From: an uncultured Nitrosomonadaceae bacterium
GTDB lineage: Bacteria; Pseudomonadota; Gammaproteobacteria; Burkholderiales; Nitrosomonadaceae
DNA length: 44,330 nucleotides
Direction of reading: 5' to 3'
Assembly: GCA_943787405.1 (NCBI GenBank)
Contig: CALSMH010000006.1
Span: 1 to 44,330, forward strand
The notes beneath the pieces were generated by a model, which was not told where the DNA came from, ran no database searches, and worked only from the letters and a program-made list of their open reading frames with translations. The translations under genes and the position numbers were made by a program. Positions 37,535 to 44,330 of the stretch are shown piece after piece (within the stretch, counting starts at the first letter, position 1; every line of letters starts with the position of its first letter).

Positions 37535-38608
37535 TCAGTTGGCGTATGTTGAAAAGGATTTCCCCATTCGCCAAAATTTATAAAGATTATTTTTTGTTAT
37601 AGAGAAACTTATAGATTCTCCTTTATTTATGGTGGTTATGGTTACTTGATTAATAACATTATTTCTTAGCATATTAAGTGCAGGTTCGAACCATTCTTTT
37701 TCCAATTCCTTAAGGCTCTCACGCCAACCATAGGCATCTCCATATTCAGATTTTCCATGCAAAGAATCCAAAAAAACAAAGTGTCTGCCAGGTTCATACT
37801 GCTGCTGCAATGAACCAAAGCTTACTGGAAGTTCCGTATGATTTGCACCACAAGCCCTCGCCAAAGAACGAGGAAAAACATCATTACTCCACACATGAGC
37901 ATAAGGCGAAGTTACAAGCTTAGGTATAACCCCACCTCCCCATAACCAGATACCATTTATTGCCAAATCTCCACGTTGTTCACGAGCCTGGTTTAGAGGA
38001 TGTTCATACAATAACATTTGAATTTCGTTAAGGATTCCTTTCCAGAACATCCCTTCAGTGCCATATGGAAAATATTCATTGATATTCTTTGCGGCAGTTT
38101 CACTTAGCAAATGAGTCTGAAGAATGGGGGGGGTCTGCATATATAAATACCAACGGTCAGCAGATAACGGCAATAATGATATTAATTTTCGCCTGTTATC
38201 CATTTCAAACGAAGGAGAAAAATCATCCTCAGCAAAATGCTTGTTAATGACCTCAACAAATTGACAGGCCTCTTCTAATGAAATGCTAAAAGTACGACTA
38301 TCAGCCAATAACACCTGCTCATGTTCAACCCGTAAATGTACTGGGTCGGCCCGTAACCAATAACCATTACCTACTTCTATATCTCCTGCTTTATCTGCTA
38401 GTAATGTCAGCGGTGCTACCGGTATATCCTGTTGCTTTTCTACACCAAAGGCTTTACATAGCCAATCTTCTACCCCTCGCGATTCATCTTTAGTCTGTAT
38501 GCTTTTTGTAAAAAGAATCTCGATAGCAGGTAATGATAAGTCCTGGTAGATCTCATGAAACGTAGAGTCTGGCCAAAACAAATTTGGAATAAAAAGATGT
38601 AAATTCAT
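37535..38608 (-). CDS. Conserved hypothetical protein, COG4255 type
   Basis: A 357-residue soluble protein with no signal peptide or membrane segment. It resembles a family found beside recJ in Betaproteobacteria and annotated variously as uncharacterised, regulatory or phosphoglycerate-mutase-like (COG4255). Visible features: an N-terminal LFIPNLFWPD, WLRADPVHLRVEHEQVLLADSRTF, DRWYLYM, LLYEHPLNQARE, NGIWLWGGGVIP, FVFLDSLHGKSEYGDAYGWRESL and a C-terminal KFWRMGK. The invariant-looking Trp, His and Asp residues suggest an enzyme or binding fold, but metal-binding motifs of phosphoglycerate mutase were not identified. Function should be considered unknown. It precedes recJ in the same direction. 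Confidence 0.75.
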   Translation of the reverse strand: MNLHLFIPNLFWPDSTFHEIYQDLSLPAIEILFTKSIQTKDESRGVEDWLCKAFGVEKQQDIPVAPLTLLADKAGDIEVGNGYWLRADPVHLRVEHEQVLLADSRTFSISLEEACQFVEVINKHFAEDDFSPSFEMDNRRKLISLLPLSADRWYLYMQTPPILQTHLLSETAAKNINEYFPYGTEGMFWKGILNEIQMLLYEHPLNQAREQRGDLAINGIWLWGGGVIPKLVTSPYAHVWSNDVFPRSLARACGANHTELPVSFGSLQQQYEPGRHFVFLDSLHGKSEYGDAYGWRESLKELEKEWFEPALNMLRNNVINQVTITTINKGESISFSITKNNLYKFWRMGKSFSTYAN

Positions 38609-38716
38609 TTAGAGATACCACTAACAAAATTTTAATTTGAACAGATAAAAAGTACCTATAAAATACTTTTAATTTTCATAGCACTTAAATAAGCCTAATA
38701 CTGTTCAGCACACTGC

Positions 38717-40060
38717 TTAACCCCCTGCAACAGTCATTTTTTTGACTAGTAATGAACCACTCTGTTTAGAACCATGCACAGCTACGTCGCTCCCAATTTC
38801 CGAGATGCCTCCTAACATATCTTTTAAGTTGCCCGCTATAGTAATCTCTTCGACCGGATAGCAAATTTCACCACCTTCTACCCAATAACCTGCTGCACCA
38901 CGAGAATAGTCACCTGTAACCGGATTAACTCCTTGGCCAAGAAGCTCAGTCACCAATAATCCCTTGCCCATTTTTTTTAGTATGTCAGAAAATTCTAAGG
39001 GATTGCTGTTACTTATAGTTATGTTATGGTTCCCACCAGCATTTCCAGAGGTACACAGCCCAAGCTTACGTGCTGAGTAACTACCAAGGAAATAACCTTG
39101 TACTATTCCATCGTCGATAATTTTACGCTCTTGTGTCGAAACTCCTTCGTTATCAAATATACTACTAGCTAGTCCTTTTTTTATATGGGGTAACTCATGA
39201 ATCTGTATATCTGGAGAGAATACTTTTTTACCAATACTATCCAATAAGAAAGATGACTTACGATAAAGACTAGCACCACTTAGAGCACTAATAAAATGAC
39301 CTACTAATCCTGATGCGACAGGAGCTTCAAATAAAATGGGGACCTCACAAGTAGCTAATTTCTTTGCTCCCAGACGTGCTGCACTCCTCATTCCTGCTCT
39401 TTTACCAACATACTCAGCTGATTCTAAATCATTTGCATCTCTTGCTACACTATACCAATAGTCACGCTGCATAGCGTCATTCTGACCGGCAATCACTGCA
39501 CAACTAATACTATGACGGGAAGTTGGGTACCCACCTATGAACCCAGAACTATTTGCATAAATAAATTGTGACTCACTTAGCGAAATACAAGCTCCCTCAG
39601 AATTACTGATACGTTTATCAACTCCAAATGCATTATCCTCACAGGTCTTGCCAAGCTGTATTGCCTCATCTATTGATAAACTCCACGGATGATATAGATC
39701 AAGATCCGGGAATTTCTGTGCTAATAAATTAGTATCTGCTAATCCAGCACAATCGTCTTCAGCTGTATGCTTAGCTATAGAGAGTGCAGCAGCTACAGCA
39801 TCATTCACAGCCTGTTTAGAGAAGTCAGAGGTACTGGCATGTCCACGCTTCTGCCCTATATAAACTGTCACTGATAACCCTTTGTCACGGTTATATTCAA
39901 TAGTCTCTACCTCACTCTTACGTACTGTAACATTCTGGCCAAATCCTTCCGAAATATCAGTTTCACAGCTACTTGCTCCACCTTTTTTTGCAGAGCACAA
40001 AATATCATCTGCTATCTGCTTTAAAGTATCGGCCTGGTAAGAAAAACTTGGAGAGGACAT
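38717..40060 (-). CDS. pmbA: TldE/PmbA, partner of the TldD metalloprotease
   Basis: TldD and TldE form a protease that degrades unfolded peptides and matures microcin B17 in enteric bacteria. The 447-residue TldE lacks the HExxxH zinc motif of TldD, consistent with its partner role. Family features: CETDISEGFGQNVTVRKSEVETIEYNRDKGLSVTVYIG split over one block, NSEGACISLSESQF, the KK.GLASSIFDNEGV segment, GYFLGSYSARKLG and GARGYWVEGGEI-like C-terminus (RGAAGYWVEGGEICYPVEEITIAGNL). It is divergent from yjgA, a pairing also found in E. coli. No tldD lies in the window. Confidence 0.95.
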   Translation of the reverse strand: MSSPSFSYQADTLKQIADDILCSAKKGGASSCETDISEGFGQNVTVRKSEVETIEYNRDKGLSVTVYIGQKRGHASTSDFSKQAVNDAVAAALSIAKHTAEDDCAGLADTNLLAQKFPDLDLYHPWSLSIDEAIQLGKTCEDNAFGVDKRISNSEGACISLSESQFIYANSSGFIGGYPTSRHSISCAVIAGQNDAMQRDYWYSVARDANDLESAEYVGKRAGMRSAARLGAKKLATCEVPILFEAPVASGLVGHFISALSGASLYRKSSFLLDSIGKKVFSPDIQIHELPHIKKGLASSIFDNEGVSTQERKIIDDGIVQGYFLGSYSARKLGLCTSGNAGGNHNITISNSNPLEFSDILKKMGKGLLVTELLGQGVNPVTGDYSRGAAGYWVEGGEICYPVEEITIAGNLKDMLGGISEIGSDVAVHGSKQSGSLLVKKMTVAGG

Positions 40061-40112
40061 AATAAATATCGCCTATGAATATAATTAAAAGGAAGGAAAA
40101 TTCGTCAAAAAA

Positions 40113-40140
40113 TAGATAATAATGCCTAGATAATAATGCC
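40113..40140. repeat. Perfect 14-base tandem repeat
   Basis: TAGATAATAATGCC occurs twice with no gap (40113-40126, 40127-40140), in the divergent pmbA-yjgA region, 27 bases before the larger 63-base repeat. Each copy holds a GATAATAAT segment resembling a -10 hexamer. Recent slippage or a duplicated binding site would explain it. Confidence 0.8.
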
Positions 40141-40166
40141 ATTTGTATACCCTAAAATTTATTTCT

Positions 40167-40292
40167 GGTAAATCCAAATGAGATTTAAATCTAGAGAACG
40201 CTATGATAGCAGCTTCTGAATCTCATAATGGTAAGTTCAAATGGGATTTAACTCTAAAAAACGATATGATAGCAGCTTATTAATCCCATAAT
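40167..40292. repeat. Tandem 63-base repeat with a conserved stem
   Basis: Copy 1 is 40167-40229 and copy 2 is 40230-40292, exactly adjacent, 53 of 63 positions identical. In copy 1 ATGAGATT (40178-40185) can pair with AATCTCAT (40219-40226). In copy 2 ATGGGATT (40241-40248) can pair with AATCCCAT (40282-40289). Each stem encloses 49 bases. The A-T pair of copy 1 has become G-C in copy 2 at the same position, so pairing is preserved. TATGAT, a possible -10, occurs in both. An in-frame stop at 40293-40295 shows the repeat is not part of yjgA. Confidence 0.85.
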
Positions 40293-40307
40293 TAACAGGT
40301 AGTAATC

Positions 40308-40856
40308 ATGCAAAGTACTCAACCTAATGACCTGGAACACGATACTACAACCAGTAAAACCCGCGTTAAACAAGAAATGCACGCTTTACAGAAGATTGGT
40401 GAGCGATTAATCGAGCTCAATTCCAATCAGCTAAAAGAATTCCTCTTACCAGATACATTATTTGAAGCAATAATTGAGGCTAAACAAATACGCAAAAATG
40501 GAGCACGCCGGCGTCAAATACAATATATTGGAAAGTTGATGCGTGAGGTGGATATAAGCCCGATTAAAGAAAAAATGTCTACCTGGGATGGGATATCTAA
40601 AGAACATACTGCATGGATACACCAAATAGAGCGCTGGAGAAAAAACCTGCTTGAAGACAAAAATTCTTTTTCTAAATTTGCGGGACTACACCCGGATGCT
40701 AATTTGCAGCGCATCAGGATGCTCATGAGAAATACTCATAAGGAAACGCTATCTAGTAAGCCACCTAAAAGTTTTCGTGCACTATTTCATGAATTACAAC
40801 TAAGCATTCCAAAAAAACCAGAAAGACATGGCTATAGAATAAATGTTAAAAACTAA
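40308..40856 (+). CDS. yjgA: Ribosome-associated protein YjgA/DarP
   Basis: DUF615 protein that binds late 50S assembly intermediates in E. coli (DarP). The 182-residue, very basic and helical protein has the family features SKTRVKQEMHALQKIGERLIELN, RRRQIQYIGKLMREVD and WRKNLLEDKNSFSKFAGLHPDANLQRIRMLMRNT (shown in parts). The ATG at 40308 is preceded by an in-frame stop at 40293-40295 and by AGGTAGTAATC, a weak Shine-Dalgarno. It is divergent from pmbA, as in E. coli, and has an unusual repeat-rich upstream region. It is followed on the same strand by a carboxylesterase after 72 bases. Confidence 0.93.
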   Translation: MQSTQPNDLEHDTTTSKTRVKQEMHALQKIGERLIELNSNQLKEFLLPDTLFEAIIEAKQIRKNGARRRQIQYIGKLMREVDISPIKEKMSTWDGISKEHTAWIHQIERWRKNLLEDKNSFSKFAGLHPDANLQRIRMLMRNTHKETLSSKPPKSFRALFHELQLSIPKKPERHGYRINVKN

Positions 40857-40928
40857 TTAGCATTTCAAAATAGATGCAGCCTTAATCTATCCGTCACAAA
40901 CTTACCGCCCAATTTTTTTATTATATAT

Positions 40929-41609
40929 ATGAACAATATTCCCACCGATATATTACCCAGTATCGTAATTAAAACTGGGGATCAGCCAACTCACTCTATT
41001 ATATGGATGCACGGTCTTGGTTCAGATGGAAACGACTTTGTTCCCATTGTAGAAAAACTTAATTTACCATCTGATTTACATACCCGCTTCGTATTTCCTC
41101 ATGCCCCGTTGCAGCCGGTTAGTATTAATAACGGAGCAGTTATGCCTGCATGGTATGACATATCAGGTCAAATTTTGAATAGTGATGAAGATGTCCCTGG
41201 AATAAATATTTCACAGTCTGCGGTAGAAAAATTGATCAGCAGAGAAAAACAAAACGGTATCAAGCCAGAAAATATTGTACTGGCAGGATTCTCCCAAGGA
41301 GGAGCAATAGCACTTCATACTGGTCTACGCTACTCTGATAAACTTGCTGGAATCCTGATCCTGTCAAGTTATCTGCCGTTGGCAGATATGCTTGTGACTG
41401 ACGCCCATCAATCTAATTCATCCACCCAAATTTTTATGGCACATGGTCATAAAGACACTGTTATATCTCCAGATATGGCCTTATCATCAAAGCAGAAATT
41501 ACTTGAATTAGGCTATAGTGTTAATTGGAATATGTATCAGATGGAACATTCAGTTTGTAAGGACGAAATTGCTGATATAAGTGAATGGCTAAAAAAGATA
41601 CTAGTGTAA
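40929..41609 (+). CDS. Carboxylesterase, phospholipase/carboxylesterase family
   Basis: A 226-residue cytoplasmic alpha/beta hydrolase of the YpfH/carboxylesterase type, acting on short carboxylic esters. Catalytic triad residues visible are Ser122 in GFSQGG, Asp176 in HGHKDTVIS and His207 in MEHSVC. The oxyanion loop is WMHGLGSDGNDF, and FVFPHAP and MPAWYD are family markers. Usual GHSVC reads EHSVC here. No signal peptide. It is on the same strand as yjgA; an operon is possible. Convergent with exbD after 43 bases without a clear terminator. Confidence 0.92.
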   Translation: MNNIPTDILPSIVIKTGDQPTHSIIWMHGLGSDGNDFVPIVEKLNLPSDLHTRFVFPHAPLQPVSINNGAVMPAWYDISGQILNSDEDVPGINISQSAVEKLISREKQNGIKPENIVLAGFSQGGAIALHTGLRYSDKLAGILILSSYLPLADMLVTDAHQSNSSTQIFMAHGHKDTVISPDMALSSKQKLLELGYSVNWNMYQMEHSVCKDEIADISEWLKKILV

Positions 41610-41652
41610 CTAGCACTATATTTATATAATTTTAATTATTTTCAGAGAAACT

Positions 41653-42069
41653 TCATTTAGATGGGTCCGTGACAAACCCAATTCGTATCAGCCCAGCTTT
41701 AGAAGCGATGGACATGACCTGTGCAACATGATCATAAGGAACCTGGCCATCTGCACGTATATGTAACTCTGTAGTCGGGTCCTGTATTAATATCTCAGAA
41801 AAACGTGTCGCTAGTTGCACTAGTGCTATTGGCTCGCCATTCAAAAAAAGGCTTTTATCACCTTTAATTCCAAGCTCAACATGCTCTGGCTTTGTAATAT
41901 TTGGACTACTAGAAGCTTTAGGCAGATCAACCTTAACTGAATGTGTAAGTAATGGTGCAGTAATTATGAAAATTACCAATAAAACCAACATTACATCTAC
42001 CAATGGTACGACATTAATCTCAGCCATTGGCGCCTGGCTTCCGTTTCTATCCATGCTACCAAATGCCAT
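41653..42069 (-). CDS. exbD: Biopolymer transport protein ExbD
   Basis: Inner-membrane protein that with ExbB uses the proton gradient to energise TonB. The 138-residue protein has a short cytoplasmic tail, one membrane segment (about 19-40) containing the proton-path Asp in VPLVDVMLVLLVIF, and a periplasmic domain with DLPKASS, the loop with KPEHVELGIKGDKSLFLNGEPI, and HIRADGQVPYDHVAQVM. TolR is the alternative, but the tonB gene in the same operon settles it. Last gene of the operon; its ATG overlaps the exbB stop by one base. Confidence 0.93.
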   Translation of the reverse strand: MAFGSMDRNGSQAPMAEINVVPLVDVMLVLLVIFIITAPLLTHSVKVDLPKASSSPNITKPEHVELGIKGDKSLFLNGEPIALVQLATRFSEILIQDPTTELHIRADGQVPYDHVAQVMSIASKAGLIRIGFVTDPSK

Positions 42070-42809
42070 TACTTGTCCCCTTCAGCTGTAGATACAACAC
42101 GTAACGGACGTATCTCACCTGCTGAGCTATTAGTTTTAGCTCCAACTGCGATTAATGCAAAAAGATCATGAGCGAATGAATCCAACCGTGCCAACCATAT
42201 ACGGTTACGACGTACAAATGCGTTATATGCCAAGACTGCCGGGATCGCTACGGCTAGCCCCAATGCCGTCATAATAAGCGCCTCTCCTACTGGCCCAGCC
42301 ACTTTATCTAACGTACCCTGACCAGAAAGGCCAATCTGCACCAGTGCATGATAGATACCCCACACTGTGCCAAATAAACCTATATATGGTGCCGCAGAAC
42401 CAGCTGAGGCAATAATTGTCAGCCCGTTCTCTACTCGAGTAGTCTCTTGGTCAATACCGTCTCGCAATACACGAGTTATAAATTCACTTGCCCCACCTGC
42501 TGCCTCAAGTTTTTGCAGACCATGTTTTTCTGAATCTTCTGCAGCATGCAGTGCTAACTGAGCAAGTTTCGCAAAAGCGTTATTAGATGAGTCACTACTT
42601 AAAGTGGTGCTAACCTCTTCTAGTGAATCAGCATTCCAAAAACGTTTCAGGAAAATCTCTGTGCGCCTTCCTTCTAAAAAATTAGCAATACTTTTAGTAA
42701 GAATAAGATACCAACTTGCCACAGAGAGTGAAAGCAACAATACAAGTACGCTGATTCCAACGCCATCAATTTGGTTAAAAAAATTAGAATAACCTAGTCC
42801 ATGTTCCAT
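42069..42809 (-). CDS. exbB: Biopolymer transport protein ExbB (MotA/TolQ/ExbB family)
   Basis: Pentameric inner-membrane proton channel for TonB. The ATG at 42809 (246 residues) is preferred because AGGG lies about ten bases upstream and it starts four bases after the tonB stop; a frame extension to 42854 would overlap tonB by 41 bases. Three membrane segments are visible at about 18-40, 115-140 and 155-180. ASAGSAAPYIGLFGTVWGIYHAL and GPVGEALIMTALGLAVAIPAVLAYN (parts of one conserved MotA/TolQ/ExbB block) are diagnostic. Overlaps exbD by one base, giving coupled translation. Confidence 0.94.
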   Translation of the reverse strand: MEHGLGYSNFFNQIDGVGISVLVLLLSLSVASWYLILTKSIANFLEGRRTEIFLKRFWNADSLEEVSTTLSSDSSNNAFAKLAQLALHAAEDSEKHGLQKLEAAGGASEFITRVLRDGIDQETTRVENGLTIIASAGSAAPYIGLFGTVWGIYHALVQIGLSGQGTLDKVAGPVGEALIMTALGLAVAIPAVLAYNAFVRRNRIWLARLDSFAHDLFALIAVGAKTNSSAGEIRPLRVVSTAEGDK

Positions 42810-42813
42810 GATT

Positions 42814-43545
42814 TTAATACCCTTGTAATACAAAGTTAAAAGGTTGTAATGCAACAGCCCTTACAGGCTGTCCGTTACGTAAAGCTGGATTACAACGCCA
42901 AGTCTTAACTACAGCCAATGCTGCATCATCAAGGCGTTTATAACTACTACTTTCAATTACACTTGCGGTGCTCACATGACCATTTTTATTTAATTCCACG
43001 CGTAACACTAGTTTACCTTCCTCACCAAGCCGCCTTGAAAGTGGCGGATAAGTTGGTGGAGATAATTCCGGACACGTCACTGAAAGCTCAGTTAACAAAG
43101 TAACGGGGGCAGTTGGTGCCGATACTCGTGCTGGCTCCGATACCGATGTTTCTGCCATTTCAACCGGTGGAGGTTGCGGTTTAATCACTTCTTCTTCAGA
43201 TAAGAGAGGATCTTCCGGTATAAGCTGCTTTGGTTGAGGCTTCTCTACTAATTTAGGCTTCGGCTTCGGCTTCGGCTTCGGCTTCGGCTTTGGCTTTGGC
43301 CTAGGCTTCGGCTCAAGCTTAGGCTTTGGCTTTGGCTTAATCTTAGGCTTTGAAGGAAGTAGTGGCGAGTCGACTTTATGTACCTCTTCTACTTTCGGCA
43401 TTGTTATAAAATTAACGAGAATCTTAGAAAGCTTCACAGGTGGAGGAATAAGCCGTTGATTCCATAGCACATAAAATAGCGCACCGTGAAATGCCAATAC
43501 AAACAGCATACCTGGCAGAAAAGCGGGGTTGTACTTAACTACCAT
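42814..43545 (-). CDS. tonB: TonB energy-transducing protein
   Basis: Inner-membrane-anchored periplasmic protein that drives TonB-dependent receptors. The 243-residue protein has an N-terminal membrane segment (about 7-28) with a His in FVLAFHGALF like the functional His of E. coli TonB, a Pro/Lys-rich spacer made of KP dipeptides (about residues 67-101), a Pro/Glu-rich stretch, and the C-terminal domain with TYPPLSRRLGEEGKLVLRVELNKNGHVSTASVIESSSYKRLDDAALAVVKTWRCNPA (shown only as its key blocks, YPPLSRRLGEEG and VIESSSYKRLDDAAL). It starts two bases after the thioredoxin-like gene. It would serve the receptor at 23.8 kb. Confidence 0.95.
   Translation of the reverse strand: MVVKYNPAFLPGMLFVLAFHGALFYVLWNQRLIPPPVKLSKILVNFITMPKVEEVHKVDSPLLPSKPKIKPKPKPKLEPKPRPKPKPKPKPKPKPKPKLVEKPQPKQLIPEDPLLSEEEVIKPQPPPVEMAETSVSEPARVSAPTAPVTLLTELSVTCPELSPPTYPPLSRRLGEEGKLVLRVELNKNGHVSTASVIESSSYKRLDDAALAVVKTWRCNPALRNGQPVRAVALQPFNFVLQGY
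43256..43297 (-). repeat. Hexanucleotide repeat coding for KP dipeptides in tonB
   Basis: GGCTTC occurs five times (43256-43285) followed by GGCTTT twice (43286-43297), with degenerate copies beyond. Read on the minus strand each unit is a Lys-Pro pair. Slippage by whole units would change spacer length without frameshift. Confidence 0.9.
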
Positions 43546-43547
43546 GC

Positions 43548-44042
43548 TTAATGCCGCTTTGCTTCTAACTCGTTATTGCGATCCAGCCAGCTTTCAACAA
43601 ATTTCTGGTCAACTAAGCCTGTCTTAACAGTACGCTTATGCGCAAGGTCATAAAAATGAGTTCGTGGCACCTCACCATACCAACGCTTATCTACTTCAAA
43701 ACGTAAACGTTCTGGTACAGGGCTTGCAAAGACCCATTGCTCTGCCACATTAATTCCATAACTTTTTACTCTGGAAATAAGCTGAGGTACATCATCTAAT
43801 GTATCCGTAGCCACCAAAACAACATCTAGTCTATCTGTATATTTAAGTTTTAGTTTGCTTAGCATTTTTAATTCAGTAGGACAGTATTGACAATCAAGAT
43901 TCCAGAAAACAAGGATGAAGGGTTTACCCTCACGAGCAGAAAGAATTTTTTCCATGCTGCCCGGGGTAAAAGAATGTATATTCTCAACTGAACTAGCAGT
44001 AGCCGAGAAAGTTAGCAATAATAAAAAAAATAGATGCCTCAT
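43548..44042 (-). CDS. Thioredoxin-like (TlpA/AhpC-TSA type) protein
   Basis: A 164-residue periplasmic thioredoxin-fold protein. Signal peptide residues 1-16 (FSATA/SS); CQYC motif in FWNLDCQYCPTELKMLSKL at about residues 51-54, then YTDRLDVVLVATD and a cis-Pro region GEVPRTHFYDL. CxxC with Glu two residues on suggests a redox-active or disulfide-handling protein. It is the first gene of the operon, two bases before tonB, which is unusual; the reason is unknown, possibly reduction of receptor or ligand disulfides. Target and partner cannot be read from sequence. Confidence 0.85.
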   Translation of the reverse strand: MRHLFFLLLLTFSATASSVENIHSFTPGSMEKILSAREGKPFILVFWNLDCQYCPTELKMLSKLKLKYTDRLDVVLVATDTLDDVPQLISRVKSYGINVAEQWVFASPVPERLRFEVDKRWYGEVPRTHFYDLAHKRTVKTGLVDQKFVESWLDRNNELEAKRH

Positions 44043-44330
44043 TACAAATTTGTTCCCAGATCTAATATGTTATCAACGGTAACCACACATTAGATAACAA
44101 TTTATAGTTAATAGTTAAATATAACAGCTAGTTATAGTGCCTAGAAAGTGACGAATTGTCGCATGTCATTTCACTCATTCACACTCCATACTTAGTCTAA
44201 TCAATATTGATTTTTTAGATTAGCGCTTATTTCTAGAGATTGTAAATCTAACTAAGAATCAGTCTCATCCAACTATAGAAGTCTACCACTTTATTTGAGT
44301 CTCCACATAAAGAATACAAAATAGATAAAC
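44043..44330. promoter_or_regulatory. Upstream region of the TonB operon, with two candidate regulator sites
   Basis: This 288-base stretch reaches the window end without a gene. On the minus strand a degenerate Fur-like site lies at 44092-44106 (11 of 15 positions match the fbpA Fur box), 50-64 bases before the thioredoxin-like start, nearly the same distance as the fbpA box. GTGACGAATTGTCGC at 44148-44162 matches the half of the dyad at 22282-22311 in 12 of 15 positions and is followed by ATGTCA. Both are inferred from sequence only. Confidence 0.4.

Noticed and set aside
40201-40276. TATGAT in each 63-base repeat as a standard sigma-70 promoter
   Set aside because: At 17 bases upstream the hexamers are TGAGAT and TGGGAT, which do not resemble TTGACA, so no promoter is claimed.
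1-44330. tRNA genes, CRISPR array, IS element or integrase
   Set aside because: Intergenic regions were read for cloverleaf, T-loop GTTCGAATC-type blocks, regularly spaced direct repeats and transposase motifs; none was seen.

Overview
The window looks like a chromosomal segment of an AT-rich Betaproteobacterium, most likely of the Nitrosomonadales/Methylophilales type. The evidence is conserved betaproteobacterial gene order (clpA-clpS / csp / icd; GST next to purB; serB next to mfd; recJ next to a COG4255-type gene; pmbA divergent from yjgA) and protein flavour, for example a small cold-shock protein with an LFAHF RNP2 motif and a PlsY carrying LPDPR...NPGATNVLR. Genus assignment is not possible from this window. 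Most of it is ordinary housekeeping sequence; the less ordinary parts are between about 20.0 and 31.1 kb and in several intergenic regions.

Layout. 1-3.0 kb: partial plsY (phospholipid synthesis) divergent from folB (folate), then hemD (heme) divergent from mltB (cell wall). 3.0-6.9 kb: an iron(III) ABC importer operon fbpA-fbpB-fbpC behind a near-perfect Fur box. 7.1-11.5 kb: clpS-clpA, a cold-shock gene with a structured leader, and icd. 11.6-15.3 kb: nudJ-mnmA, a glutathione S-transferase and purB. 15.4-20.0 kb: the grpE-dnaK-dnaJ chaperone locus with visible heat-shock promoters before grpE and dnaK, then a Nudix ADP-ribose pyrophosphatase. 20.2-31.1 kb: an orphan TIR-like (ThsB-type) protein, an acidic amino acid symporter, an exported Asp-box (sialidase-fold) protein with unusual Cys/His motifs next to a TonB-dependent receptor, and an RND efflux pair. 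31.1-41.6 kb: serB, mfd, recJ, a COG4255-type gene, pmbA, yjgA and a carboxylesterase. 41.6-44.0 kb: an operon of a thioredoxin-like protein, tonB, exbB and exbD.

How the parts connect. The TonB/ExbB/ExbD system at the right end would energise the TonB-dependent receptor at 23.8-26.4 kb. FbpABC would then move iron across the inner membrane. A 15-base motif occurs twice, head to head, before the Asp-box/receptor pair and once before the TonB operon, suggesting shared control. ClpS-ClpA, GrpE-DnaK-DnaJ and the cold-shock protein form the stress and proteostasis part.

No tRNA, rRNA, CRISPR array, IS element, integrase or prophage was seen. The most interesting features are the 15-base motif; the tandem 63-base repeat before yjgA, whose two copies keep the same stem through a compensatory base-pair change; the terminator-like hairpin in the cold-shock leader; and the orphan TIR-like gene.
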